A stretch of 64,000 nt of DNA from Gp7-AA10 sp035636095. Its GTDB lineage: Bacteria; Acidobacteriota; Thermoanaerobaculia; Gp7-AA8. The position numbers and the translations under genes are program-made. The stretch lies in the NCBI GenBank assembly GCA_035636095.1, contig DASPZU010000089.1, positions 19,168 to 83,167 on the forward strand, read 5' to 3'. The notes beneath the pieces were generated by a model. That model saw only the letters and a list, made by a program, of their open reading frames with translations. It did no database searches and had not been told where the DNA came from. Below are positions 50,442 through 58,247 of the stretch, piece by piece (the stretch's first letter is position 1; each line of letters starts with the position of its first letter).

Positions 50442-52982
50442 ATGGCAAACAGGAAGGGCGAAAAGAACGTCCCGACCGCGCTGGCGGCTCCACTCGAAGA
50501 GAGCGTCTTTCCCATCGTCGGCGTGGGAGCATCGGCGGGCGGAATCGAGGCCTTCAACGCGCTGCTCAAGGCCCTCCCTGATGTTCCCGGAATGGCCTTC
50601 GTTTTCGTACTTCACCAGGATCCGAAATTCGCCTCGAATCTCGATCAGGTACTGGCTCGCGCGACCAGGCTGCCGGTCGAGATCGTCCGTCCCGGCATGC
50701 TCGTCAAAAGCAACCAGCTCTACATCGCGCCGGGGGGCGCCGAGGTATCGATCGAGAACGGAGTTCTGAATCTGCACCAACGCGCTTCGGGCACGCCCAG
50801 CGTCATCGACGGGTTCTTTTGCTCGCTGGCGCACGATCAGGGACCGCGCGCGATCTCAGTGGTTCTGTCGGGCTCGGCATCCGACGGCGCGCTTGGGACC
50901 AAAGCGATCAAGGCCGAGGGAGGAATTACCTTCGCGCAGGACAACACGGCAAAAATGGAGAGCATGCCGCACAGTGCGGTCGCGACCGGTGTGGTCGACT
51001 TCGTGCTGTCGCCCGCGCAGATTGCGGGCGAATTGGTCCGTATCGCGCGCCACGACTACTTTTCCACGGCCAGGCCTCCGCAACTTCCCGAGTCGGAGCT
51101 GACACAATTGTTTGGGATCATCCGTTCCAAGCATGACATCGACTTCGCCAGCTACAAGCCCAGCACGATCGAGCGCCGGATTCGTCGCCGCATGGCAGTG
51201 AACCGCGTCGACACGCTGGCGGAGTACCTGCCCATCGTCCGCCACTCGCTGGATGAAGTGGAGCGGCTCTACGGCGACATTCTCATCCGCGTCACCGGAT
51301 TCTTCCGCGACCCGCAGGTCTTCGGCTCGCTGCAGCGCGACGTTTTCCCGGCGCTGTTGCGCGATCGAAAGGACGGCCAGGGACTGCGCGTTTGGGTTCC
51401 CGGCTGCGCCACCGGAGAAGAGGTTTACTCCATCGCGATTGCCGCTCTCGAGACGGCCGGTACCCTGGGCGCCAATAGCCAGATCCAGATTTTCGGCACT
51501 GATGTCAGCGAGCCGGCGATCGACCGCGCGCGCGCCGGCTTGTATCCCGACGCGGTTCTGACCGAGGTCTCATCGGACCGTCTGCGCAAGTTTTTCAGTC
51601 GCGTCGAGGGGGGGTATCGCATCAACAAAGCTGTCCGCGATTGTTGCATCTTTGCCCGCCAGAACGTGACCAAGGACGCCCCGTTTTCGAGGCTCGATCT
51701 GATCAGTTGCCGCAACGTCATGATCTATTTCGGCACGGCCTTGCAGCGGAAGGTGATGTCGATTTTCAATTACGCGCTGCGAACCGATGGTTATCTGCTC
51801 CTGGGTACATCTGAAACGATTGGCAACTTCGGAGATCTATTCAAAATCGTGGACAGGAAAAACAAAATCTACCAGAAGAAAACCGGCGCCCGACGCGCGA
51901 ATATCGACTTCAAAACGACGCAGCCGGATACGCCGCGCGAGCGTCCGATTGTGGAAGGGGGAGAGCGGCCCATGCCCGAGGCCATTTTCCATGAGGCCGA
52001 CCGCGTTCTTCTGGCGCGCTTCACGCCCGCGGGCGTGGTGGTGAACGAGAACCTGGAAGTCCTGCAATTCCGCGGCCGCACCAGTCGCTACCTGGAGCCG
52101 CCGCCCGGGACGGCGAGTTTCAATCTGCTCAAGATGGCGCGCGAAGGATTGCTGGGCGATCTGCGGAGTGCGATCCATCAGGCGCGCAAGAAAGACGAGA
52201 CGCAGAGGCGGGAGGGTATTCGCGTCAAGATCGACGGTCATTCCATCCTCGTCAATCTCGAGGTCATCCCTTTCGTCGGCGCTTCCAAGGAACGTTTCCT
52301 GGCCGTCCTGTTCGAAGAGCCGCCGGCAACCAGCAAAGGTCGAAAGCAGAAACGAGAAGAACCGAAGACCGACGGCAGACAGGTCGGGCATCTGAAGCGC
52401 GAGCTGGAAGCGACGCGTGAATATCTGCAATCGATCATCGAAGAACAGGAAGCGATGAACGAGGAGCTGCGCTCGGCCAACGAAGAGATCCAGTCGAGCA
52501 ATGAGGAGCTACAGAGCATCAACGAGGAGATGGAGACCGCCAAGGAAGAATTGCAGTCGAGCAATGAGGAGCTCACCACGCTGAACGAAGAGCTGGAGAA
52601 CCGCAATCAGGAGCTGGCGGTGTTGAACAACGATCTGAACAATCTTCTGACCTCGGTCGAAATCCCGATCCTGATGCTCGATGGCGCGCTCCGCATTCGA
52701 CGCTTCAATCCGCGGGCGCAGCGCACGCTCAATCTCCTTCCGTCGGACATCGGCCGTCCCATCGACGACATGCGCGCCAGCCTTCTGATCGACAACCTCG
52801 GCGAAATCGTCAGCGACGTCATCGACAAGCTGGAAGTGCGTGAGCTGCGGGTCGAGGACCGCGCCGGACGCAAGCATTCGCTGCGCATCCGCCCCTACAA
52901 GACCACCGACAACAAGATCGACGGAGCGGTCCTGGTGCTGCTCGATCTGGAAGAATTTGCGAAGGTCGTGCAGTCGGGCTAA
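50442..52982 (+). CDS. CheB-CheR-PAS fusion protein without a kinase domain
   Basis: 846-aa multidomain protein. CheB methylesterase (about 22-205: FPIVGVGASAGGIEAF with Ser, FVLHQDPKFASN with His, LSGSASDGALGTKAI with Asp). CheR N and methyltransferase (about 215-480: WVPGCATGEEVYSIAI, GTDVSEPAIDRARAG, LISCRNVMIYFG). A linker follows, then a Glu-rich coiled coil (about 640-730, repeated SSNEELQS and TLNEELENRNQEL) and a PAS domain (about 725-845). In many genomes such fusions continue into a histidine kinase; here the protein ends after the PAS domain. It may combine methylation and demethylation of a sensor in one chain. It converges with the XRE gene (4-bp overlap). Confidence 0.93.
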   Translation: MANRKGEKNVPTALAAPLEESVFPIVGVGASAGGIEAFNALLKALPDVPGMAFVFVLHQDPKFASNLDQVLARATRLPVEIVRPGMLVKSNQLYIAPGGAEVSIENGVLNLHQRASGTPSVIDGFFCSLAHDQGPRAISVVLSGSASDGALGTKAIKAEGGITFAQDNTAKMESMPHSAVATGVVDFVLSPAQIAGELVRIARHDYFSTARPPQLPESELTQLFGIIRSKHDIDFASYKPSTIERRIRRRMAVNRVDTLAEYLPIVRHSLDEVERLYGDILIRVTGFFRDPQVFGSLQRDVFPALLRDRKDGQGLRVWVPGCATGEEVYSIAIAALETAGTLGANSQIQIFGTDVSEPAIDRARAGLYPDAVLTEVSSDRLRKFFSRVEGGYRINKAVRDCCIFARQNVTKDAPFSRLDLISCRNVMIYFGTALQRKVMSIFNYALRTDGYLLLGTSETIGNFGDLFKIVDRKNKIYQKKTGARRANIDFKTTQPDTPRERPIVEGGERPMPEAIFHEADRVLLARFTPAGVVVNENLEVLQFRGRTSRYLEPPPGTASFNLLKMAREGLLGDLRSAIHQARKKDETQRREGIRVKIDGHSILVNLEVIPFVGASKERFLAVLFEEPPATSKGRKQKREEPKTDGRQVGHLKRELEATREYLQSIIEEQEAMNEELRSANEEIQSSNEELQSINEEMETAKEELQSSNEELTTLNEELENRNQELAVLNNDLNNLLTSVEIPILMLDGALRIRRFNPRAQRTLNLLPSDIGRPIDDMRASLLIDNLGEIVSDVIDKLEVRELRVEDRAGRKHSLRIRPYKTTDNKIDGAVLVLLDLEEFAKVVQSG

Positions 52983-53404
52983 CGCTTGCGGACGCTGCTG
53001 TGCACCGACTCCATCTCGGCGCGCACGAATTCGAGTTGCGCCAGAAGCTCTTCCACCTCTTCGCCGAGGCGGTGAAGCCGGTTGCGAATGGCGTTGCGTT
53101 TCTCGCCACGGCGTGCGGCTGCCAGCTCGCGCCATAGCTCGACCCGTTCGTTGTGCTGCAGAGCCGCGATACGGACGGCAAGCGGATCGACGTTGTCGCC
53201 CTCATCCCCACCGATGAGGTCTCGGGGCGATGCCTTGAGAATCTTGCAGAGAGTCAGGAAAAGTCCCAGCTCGAGGCCCTGCTTGTTGCGTTCGATGCGT
53301 GAGAGGGTCGCAACGCTGATTTTGGCTCGTTCGGCTACGTCGTTGAGAGATAACCGCCGGGCATGGCGGGTTTGGCGAATCTGTTCGCCGATCATGTTCA
53401 CCAT
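52979..53404 (-). CDS. XRE-family transcriptional regulator
   Basis: 141-aa protein: HTH_3/XRE domain in the first about 65 residues (IGEQIRQTRHARRLSLNDVA, KISVATLSRIERNKQG, FLTLCKILKASPRDLIGG), then a C-terminal coiled-coil region (ERVELWRELAAARRGEKRNA ... RLGEEVEELLAQLEFVRAEM) that probably dimerises. ATG 53404 or 53395. Immediately upstream lies TTTGCA-GGTCAT-GCAAA, the same motif as in front of three receiver genes, so this protein is the best local candidate for the regulator that binds the motif, including its own promoter (inference). Confidence 0.88.
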   Translation of the reverse strand: MVNMIGEQIRQTRHARRLSLNDVAERAKISVATLSRIERNKQGLELGLFLTLCKILKASPRDLIGGDEGDNVDPLAVRIAALQHNERVELWRELAAARRGEKRNAIRNRLHRLGEEVEELLAQLEFVRAEMESVHSSVRKR

Positions 53405-53417
53405 TCTATCAAATGCC

Positions 53418-53434
53418 TTTGCATGACCTGCAAA
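53418..53434 (-). promoter_or_regulatory. Shared receiver-gene motif, site 2 (XRE gene)
   Basis: Read toward the XRE gene: TTTGCA-GGTCAT-GCAAA, then GG. The best inverted-repeat match of the four sites, 13 bp upstream of the start codon. Confidence 0.65.
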
Positions 53435-53458
53435 TCTGAGTCCCGGTCTTTTGCGAGA

Positions 53459-53860
53459 CTATGTTTGCAGCCTTTTGACCTGGACGCGCTCGCTCTGATA
53501 GGCACATTCGGTGGCGAGCTGAATCATGTCGGAGATATCGAATGGCTTCCGAATCACCGAATACACGCGCCTGACATCGACATTGCGAACGATTCCGGTG
53601 CTCGCTCCGGTCACCACGATCGTGCGCTGCAGAAGCGCGGGCCGAGTCACCTGCAGTTGGGCGAGAAGGTCGATCCCGCTGAGTCCCGGCAGAATCAGAT
53701 CGAGGACGATGACAGCGTACTGTTGGTCGCCATCGATTTTTTGCAGCGCTGCTTCACCATCGCTGACGAAGTCGCACTCGAATCCCGCGCGCGTGAGAAG
53801 CACATTCAGAAGCGTCTGAAGCGCTTGGTCATCGTCCACGACCAGAACTCGGGGAGCCAT
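53459..53860 (-). CDS. Stand-alone receiver-domain response regulator
   Basis: 133-aa single REC domain starting at MAPRVLVVDDDQALQTLLNV. Phospho-Asp in YAVIVLDLILPGLSGIDLLA, Thr in RTIVVTGAST, Lys in VYSVIRKPFDISDMIQLA. There is no output domain. It resembles the receiver at 54036 (both have RTIVVT(G/A)AS and (V/M)(I/M)RKPF), suggesting a local duplication. The shared motif lies 32 bp upstream. It probably serves one of the many local kinases as a phosphotransfer or competitor receiver. Confidence 0.92.
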   Translation of the reverse strand: MAPRVLVVDDDQALQTLLNVLLTRAGFECDFVSDGEAALQKIDGDQQYAVIVLDLILPGLSGIDLLAQLQVTRPALLQRTIVVTGASTGIVRNVDVRRVYSVIRKPFDISDMIQLATECAYQSERVQVKRLQT

Positions 53861-53892
53861 TTTTTCGGACCGACGCGAGAAGTGTAGTCCTC

Positions 53893-53909
53893 TTTGCGCG
53901 CAATGCAAG
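53893..53909 (-). promoter_or_regulatory. Shared receiver-gene motif, site 3
   Basis: Read toward the gene at 53860: CTTGCA-TTGCGC-GCAAA, then GAGG. One mismatch from the XRE site. Confidence 0.6.
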
Positions 53910-54035
53910 GAGTTTTCCCTTGATCAGGAATGGCAAGGTTGCATGCTTTTTGCACTCACAGCAAAAGCGCCGCCGCCGTCCTCCGGGCTGTGTTGCGGTC
54001 AGGCGGCGTCTCCCGTCGTTCCCGAGGGCTGGCGG

Positions 54036-54455
54036 TTAACTGATCTTGAGCCGCATCGGACCGCCAGCTCTCGCTCTTTGCGCCGCCGGCCGTCCGTCCA
54101 GCATCGAGAGCATGTCCTTCTCGAGCTCTTCGATGTTGAAGGGCTTGCGCATCACGTTGCGGACCAGTCGCATTTGGACGCAGCCCTCAAAGAGCAATTC
54201 CGATGCTGCCGTCACGACGATCGTTCTCAAAACCAGATCGGGCGCGAAGCGGTCCATTTCTGACAAAAACTGGAAGCCATCCATCTCCGGAAGGAGAAGA
54301 TCGAGAATGATTCCGTCGGGGCGCTGGCCGCGGACCTGGCGGAGAGCAGAGCGGCCATCAAAGGCGCTGCGGGCCTCGCAACCGCAGCGGCGGATCAGCG
54401 CGACGAAGAGCGCGTGAGTGGGGCGGTCGTCTTCTACCACCAGGAGCGAGGTCAT
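54036..54455 (-). CDS. Stand-alone receiver-domain response regulator
   Basis: 139-aa single REC domain starting at MTSLLVVEDDRPTHALFVAL. Phospho-Asp in DGIILDLLLPEMDGFQFLSE, Thr in LRTIVVTAASELLFEG, Lys in NVMRKPFNIEELEKDML. A short basic tail (RPAAQRARAGGPMRLKIS) follows. No output domain. Probable paralogue of the receiver at 53459. The shared motif lies 7 bp upstream and overlaps the presumptive ribosome-binding region, so control could be transcriptional or post-transcriptional. An upstream in-frame ATG (54488) would place the motif inside the gene and is less likely. Confidence 0.92.
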   Translation of the reverse strand: MTSLLVVEDDRPTHALFVALIRRCGCEARSAFDGRSALRQVRGQRPDGIILDLLLPEMDGFQFLSEMDRFAPDLVLRTIVVTAASELLFEGCVQMRLVRNVMRKPFNIEELEKDMLSMLDGRPAAQRARAGGPMRLKIS

Positions 54456-54462
54456 GGGACCC

Positions 54463-54479
54463 TTTGCTGAGGATGCAAA
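54463..54479 (-). promoter_or_regulatory. Shared receiver-gene motif, site 4
   Basis: Read toward the gene at 54455: TTTGCA-TCCTCA-GCAAA, then GGG. The arms TTTGC/GCAAA are complementary, so it can also form a small RNA hairpin next to the start codon. Confidence 0.65.
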
Positions 54480-54581
54480 CTTTACCACCTAATTTTGCTG
54501 TCGGAGAGAATTGTTTTCTCCGTTCGGTAGAATCGGCGGATTCCGAGCAGAGAAATCCGACTCTTCCTGATTTTCGCGGCT

Positions 54582-55316
54582 GTGCTCGCTGCGCCGTTCT
54601 ACCTGCGATTGATATGGGCCGGTCCGGGCGGGTGGGGTCTGCTGCACCACGCGTTCATGTGGACGCCGGCGATGGCGGCGCTGGCCGCGTCATGGATCGT
54701 TCGCCGGAAAATCGCCGGCTTTGGATTTCGATTGGGTCATGCGCGGTACTACGCTGTCAGTTATCTGGTCCCGATTCTTTTTTGCGTTCCGGTGTACGTC
54801 GTGACGTGGGCGACGCAGCTTGGAAAATTTGAGCCGCGCCCCCGGCTCCCGTTTCCGCTGCTTCTTCTGCTCGGCCTCATCGCCGCGCCACTCGCGATGA
54901 TCGACACCCTGGGCGAGGAAATCGGATGGACCGGTTTGCTCACCGCGCGATTGCTGGACGTCACGACGTTCGCGCGCGCGAGTCTGATTCGCGGCCTGAT
55001 CTGGTCGCTGTGGCATTACCCGGTGGTGATCGTTCTGTTGCCGCGATATCGGCTCAACCTCCCGATCTGGTATGCACTCGGGTGCATGACCATCTCGATC
55101 GTCGCGATCGCGTTCATCTATACCTGGCTTCGATTGCGATCGGGAAGTCTCTGGCCGTGTGCCCTCCTGCACGCCGTGAGCTCGAATCTACAGGACGTTT
55201 TCGAATCGGCAACGAAGAATACCGGCCTCACGCAATACATCACCTACGAATTCGGGATCGGCTTCGCGATCGTGCTGACGATCATGGCCTTTTTGTTGTG
55301 GTGGAAATCGGCATGA
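54582..55316 (+). CDS. CPBP-family intramembrane metalloprotease
   Basis: About 244-aa protein with six to seven transmembrane helices and the CPBP/Abi signature: EEIGW in IDTLGEEIGWTGLLTARLLD, and later conserved segments LIWSLWHYPVVIVLLP and LWPCALLHAVSSN with the second and third His. Family members include type II CAAX prenyl proteases and bacteriocin self-immunity proteins. The GTG at 54582 lies inside the first hydrophobic helix, which reads on upstream (REIRLFLIFAA), so the true start is a few codons earlier, perhaps a rare ATT/CTG. It overlaps the permease start by ATGA. Confidence 0.87.
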   Translation: MLAAPFYLRLIWAGPGGWGLLHHAFMWTPAMAALAASWIVRRKIAGFGFRLGHARYYAVSYLVPILFCVPVYVVTWATQLGKFEPRPRLPFPLLLLLGLIAAPLAMIDTLGEEIGWTGLLTARLLDVTTFARASLIRGLIWSLWHYPVVIVLLPRYRLNLPIWYALGCMTISIVAIAFIYTWLRLRSGSLWPCALLHAVSSNLQDVFESATKNTGLTQYITYEFGIGFAIVLTIMAFLLWWKSA

Positions 55317-56635
55317 CCACTCTCCGCCGCGACCTGGGCACGCTCGAATCGTACGCCACGATCATCGGCATTCTGATCGGCGCCGGAATCTTCAAAGTCA
55401 CCAGCGACGCCTGGGCGCTCACCGGACCGAGCGTGATCCTGGGCTACCTCGTGCTCGCGCCGGCGATAGTGGCGACGTCGGTGGCGTACTCGGTCTTCAT
55501 CTCGACGCCGCTCGGTCTCGATCCCGGCGGCGAGTACGCCCACATCTCGCGCACGTTCGGCGGCCATGGGCTGGCCTTCGTGGGGGTGTGGCTGAAGATC
55601 ATCTCGTACATCGGTGCGCTGGCGTATTTGTCGCGCGCATTTGCCGACTACCTTTTGTTAGGCCGGCATCCGGCGCTGGTGATGCCGGTCGCGATCGCGA
55701 TCCTTCTCTTTTTCTACGCCGTCCACGTCATGGGCGTGCGATGGTTCGGTCGCGTTCAAGTCTGGATGTGCGCCGTCCTCGCGCTTTCGCTGCTGGTCCT
55801 GATCGTACCGGGACTGTTCGCGATCCGGCCCGAGAATTACCGCCCCTTCATCACGCACGGGCTCCGCGGCTTCGCGGCCAGCCTTCCGCCGCTCTTTTTC
55901 GCATACGCAGGGTTCGAATCGCTGGCGCAGACCGCGGGCGAGGTGCGCGACAGCACGCGCCGTCTGCCCCGCGTTTTCCTGCTGGGCGTCACGGCGACCA
56001 TGGTCATCTATCTATTGATGTCGATCGTGGCGTTTGGAGTCCTGCCCGGGCGCGAGCTGGCGGCTTCCGCTGCGCCGATGACGACCGTGGCCTCGCGATA
56101 TCTGCCCGCCGGCGCTGAGGTGCTGATCACGATCGGAGCGCTGATGGCGATCACGACGTCGTTGAACGGGACGATGCTGGTTCCATCGCGGGTTGCCATC
56201 GTGCTGGTCGAGGATGGTCTCGCGCCGCGATGGCTCGGGCGCATCTCGCCGCGAACAGGGACGCCCATCACTGGTCTGACACTCACCGCAGGCGCAGCGC
56301 TGATCCTGCTGCTCAGCGGCCACATCGGGCTCGCGCTCAACATCGCGGTCTTCGCGCTGGTGGTCCTCTACTTGATCCACAGCTTCGCGCTCTTGATGCT
56401 GCCGCGGATGAATCGCGCCTTGTTCGATTCGGTCACGGTGCAGATTCCGCTGGGCGTGCAGCGGATCTCGGCGATCGTCTCCATGATCGCGATGGGCGTG
56501 ATCATCGCGCTGGCATCACTGTCGACGATCGAGCTCGCGCTTGCGTGGAGCGCTGTCGGCGCTCTGATTTACCTCATAGCGCACCGACGGACTTCCCGCC
56601 GGGTAGAAGACGCCGAGGAGCCGAAGCTCGTCTGA
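55313..56635 (+). CDS. APC-superfamily amino-acid permease
   Basis: 440-aa transporter with twelve predicted helices. The first helix carries the substrate-binding IIGILIGAGIFKVTSDAWAL motif (G-A-G-I-F), and helix 6 has LPPLFFAYAGFESLAQTAGE, both standard for APC amino-acid permeases. Substrate not predictable. It is co-transcribed with the CPBP protease. Its last 120 bp overlap the 3' end of the cupin gene on the other strand; both C-termini look natural. Confidence 0.9.
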   Translation: MTTLRRDLGTLESYATIIGILIGAGIFKVTSDAWALTGPSVILGYLVLAPAIVATSVAYSVFISTPLGLDPGGEYAHISRTFGGHGLAFVGVWLKIISYIGALAYLSRAFADYLLLGRHPALVMPVAIAILLFFYAVHVMGVRWFGRVQVWMCAVLALSLLVLIVPGLFAIRPENYRPFITHGLRGFAASLPPLFFAYAGFESLAQTAGEVRDSTRRLPRVFLLGVTATMVIYLLMSIVAFGVLPGRELAASAAPMTTVASRYLPAGAEVLITIGALMAITTSLNGTMLVPSRVAIVLVEDGLAPRWLGRISPRTGTPITGLTLTAGAALILLLSGHIGLALNIAVFALVVLYLIHSFALLMLPRMNRALFDSVTVQIPLGVQRISAIVSMIAMGVIIALASLSTIELALAWSAVGALIYLIAHRRTSRRVEDAEEPKLV

Positions 56636-57139
56636 GGTGGTGTTTTCGAGGCAGTGCACTTGCCGCTTGGGCAGGTAGACGCACGATCCGGCGCCGATCG
56701 GCGTTTTCGAACTTCCAGCCCACAGCAGTCCCGAGCCTTTGAGGATGCACAGGACTTCTTCGTAGAGGTGGTAATGATCGGGTGCACGGCCGGGCGGGAT
56801 CGATCCAACGAATTGCGTGATCTCGCTCTGGATCAACTCCTGATACCAGCGGTCGCCGGTCTTTTGGATGGGCTGGTCGGCAAGACGAACGTGGAGCGCC
56901 GCCGACCCCGGCGGCGCCGGCGAGGTCGCCGGCGCTCCACCAACAGCAATCACCGTCCCGTCCAACTTCATCTCCGCTCCGCGAGGCAAAAAAATGCCGG
57001 TGTCTTCCTCGAGCACGTAAAGCACCTGATCGTAATCGTCGCGAATGGTTGCCGGCCCGTCGATGACGCGCATGGAGACCGCCTGGCCACGGAGGATCTT
57101 GCCGGCGCGGAGCTCGTCCAGCGACGTGATGACGACCAT
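56516..57139 (-). CDS. Two-cupin-domain protein
   Basis: 207-aa protein starting MVVITSLDELRAGKILRGQA. The N-terminal half is a degenerate cupin (YDQVLYVLEEDTGIFLPRGA). The C-terminal half is a metal-type cupin, PPGRAPDHYHLYEEVLCILK (HxH and E ligands), with LPKRQVHCLENTTSDELRLL carrying the last His and GVFYPAGSPSVRYEV. The interdomain linker (about 67-83) is encoded by a P1 palindromic element. Cupins of this layout include dioxygenases and sugar or hydroxyanthranilate enzymes. It diverges from the oxygenase at 57158 with 18 bp between them, next to a kynureninase-like gene. It overlaps the permease gene 3' end by 120 bp. Confidence 0.82.
   Translation of the reverse strand: MVVITSLDELRAGKILRGQAVSMRVIDGPATIRDDYDQVLYVLEEDTGIFLPRGAEMKLDGTVIAVGGAPATSPAPPGSAALHVRLADQPIQKTGDRWYQELIQSEITQFVGSIPPGRAPDHYHLYEEVLCILKGSGLLWAGSSKTPIGAGSCVYLPKRQVHCLENTTSDELRLLGVFYPAGSPSVRYEVNQSADSAPRKRELDRRQ
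56891..56940 (-). repeat. In-frame cloverleaf palindromic element, family P1, copy 2
   Basis: GTGGAGC and GCTCCAC terminal arms, two inner hairpins (GCCGGCGA-cc-type 8-bp stem and a GCCGCCG/CGGCGGC stem). Read in the cupin frame as GAPATSPAPPGSAALH, matching the peptide of copy 1 (GAPLTSAASEAPPRSAVLH), in the same orientation and codon phase. Confidence 0.85.
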
Positions 57140-57157
57140 GCCTGTATTATCTGCGCG

Positions 57158-58162
57158 ATGGAGTCGAAGCTGAACCAGGATTACATCCGCTACGAGCAGG
57201 TCGAGAAGCGGCAGAGCTATCACCTGGCCGAAGACGGGCGCGAAGAGTTCGACGACGATTTTCAGATTCGAACCTGCGACATGCGCAGCCCGACCTTCGC
57301 CGGTGACCTCGGCGAAGCCCTCCACCAGATCGGCTTCGCGATTCTCGAAGGTCACGGGGTCGATCCGGCGCTTTACGACGCCGCGGAAAAGAAAATCGTG
57401 GAGATGTTCGAGCGACTGACGCTCGAGCACAAGATGCAGTTCCGCGCGCAGCGGCATGGCTCAGTCAATCAAGGCTACTTTCCGATCCACGAAACCAGCC
57501 AGCAGCATCCCGATCTGGTCGAAGGGTGGGTGTTCTGCCGGCGGGCGTTCGAGCATCCGGAAGAATTCTGGCCGCTGCCCGAGTACGAGAGATTCTTCCG
57601 GCAGATCGTGGCCGCGCACGAGCGCCTCATTCTTCCGACCATGCAGGCGATGCTCACGTACCTCGGCTGCCATCCGCATCTGTACGACGCCAGGCTCACC
57701 GGCACCAACTTCGGCCTGCGGCTCAACTACTATCCGCCCATGTCGCGCGAGATGGACGACTCCGGCGCCGCGCGCCTGCTCGGCCACGAAGATGTCGACA
57801 TGTTCACATTCCTTCCCGCGCCGCCCGTGGAAGGCCTGCAGATTCTGAATCGCCGCAACATGAAGTGGATTCGCATCCGCGCGCCGCGCGGCACGATCAT
57901 CCTCAACACCGGCGATTACATGCAGCGCATCAGCAATGACGTCTTCCCGTCCACCACCCATCGCGTCAGCAAGCCGCGCGATCCGGCGCAGCGTCGCGAA
58001 ACGCGCGTCTCGTTTCCGATGGCGGTCTATGTCTGGGAAAACGAGATGCTGGAGGTGCTTCCCGGCCTGGCCAACCCAAAATACACACCAATTAAGGCGA
58101 TAGAATTTCATACAAATATAACAAGTAAGTTTTATGGCGATGACTACGCGGTGAAGGCGTGA
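57158..58162 (+). CDS. 2-oxoglutarate/Fe(II)-type oxygenase, isopenicillin-N-synthase-like
   Basis: 334-aa non-haem iron oxygenase with DIOX_N (GEALHQIGFAILEGHGVDPA) and 2OG-FeII_Oxy domains. Iron ligands His210 and Asp212 in LLGHEDVDMFTFLP and His268 in FPSTTHRVSKP; co-substrate motif Arg283-x-Ser285 in ETRVSFPMAVY. The facial triad is complete. The substrate is unknown; IPNS-like proteins act on amino acids, peptides or hormones. TATTAT at 57145-57150 sits about 7 nt before the ATG, suggesting a leaderless transcript. It is followed by a kynureninase-like gene, and diverges from a cupin gene: a likely small pathway for an amino-acid-derived compound. Confidence 0.9.
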   Translation: MESKLNQDYIRYEQVEKRQSYHLAEDGREEFDDDFQIRTCDMRSPTFAGDLGEALHQIGFAILEGHGVDPALYDAAEKKIVEMFERLTLEHKMQFRAQRHGSVNQGYFPIHETSQQHPDLVEGWVFCRRAFEHPEEFWPLPEYERFFRQIVAAHERLILPTMQAMLTYLGCHPHLYDARLTGTNFGLRLNYYPPMSREMDDSGAARLLGHEDVDMFTFLPAPPVEGLQILNRRNMKWIRIRAPRGTIILNTGDYMQRISNDVFPSTTHRVSKPRDPAQRRETRVSFPMAVYVWENEMLEVLPGLANPKYTPIKAIEFHTNITSKFYGDDYAVKA

Positions 58163-58239
58163 CCGCCCCTCACCCGGTCCCGCTCAGCGGGACCACCCTC
58201 TCCCCGCTACGCGGGGCGAGGGATCTCGATGAGGGGCGG
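58163..58239 (+). repeat. Nested palindrome, family R, copy 4
   Basis: Outer arms CCGCCCCTCA / TGAGGGGCGG (10 bp perfect). Inner hairpins GGTCCCGC-tca-GCGGGACC and CCCTCTCCCCGC-tac-GCGGGGCGAGGG. It begins at the base after the oxygenase stop codon and ends 8 bp before the aminotransferase start codon. Confidence 0.85.
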
Positions 58240-58247
58240 CCAAACGC

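Noticed and set aside
53459..54455. Toxin-antitoxin interpretation of the XRE gene with small neighbours
   Set aside because: The small neighbours are clear receiver domains, not toxins.
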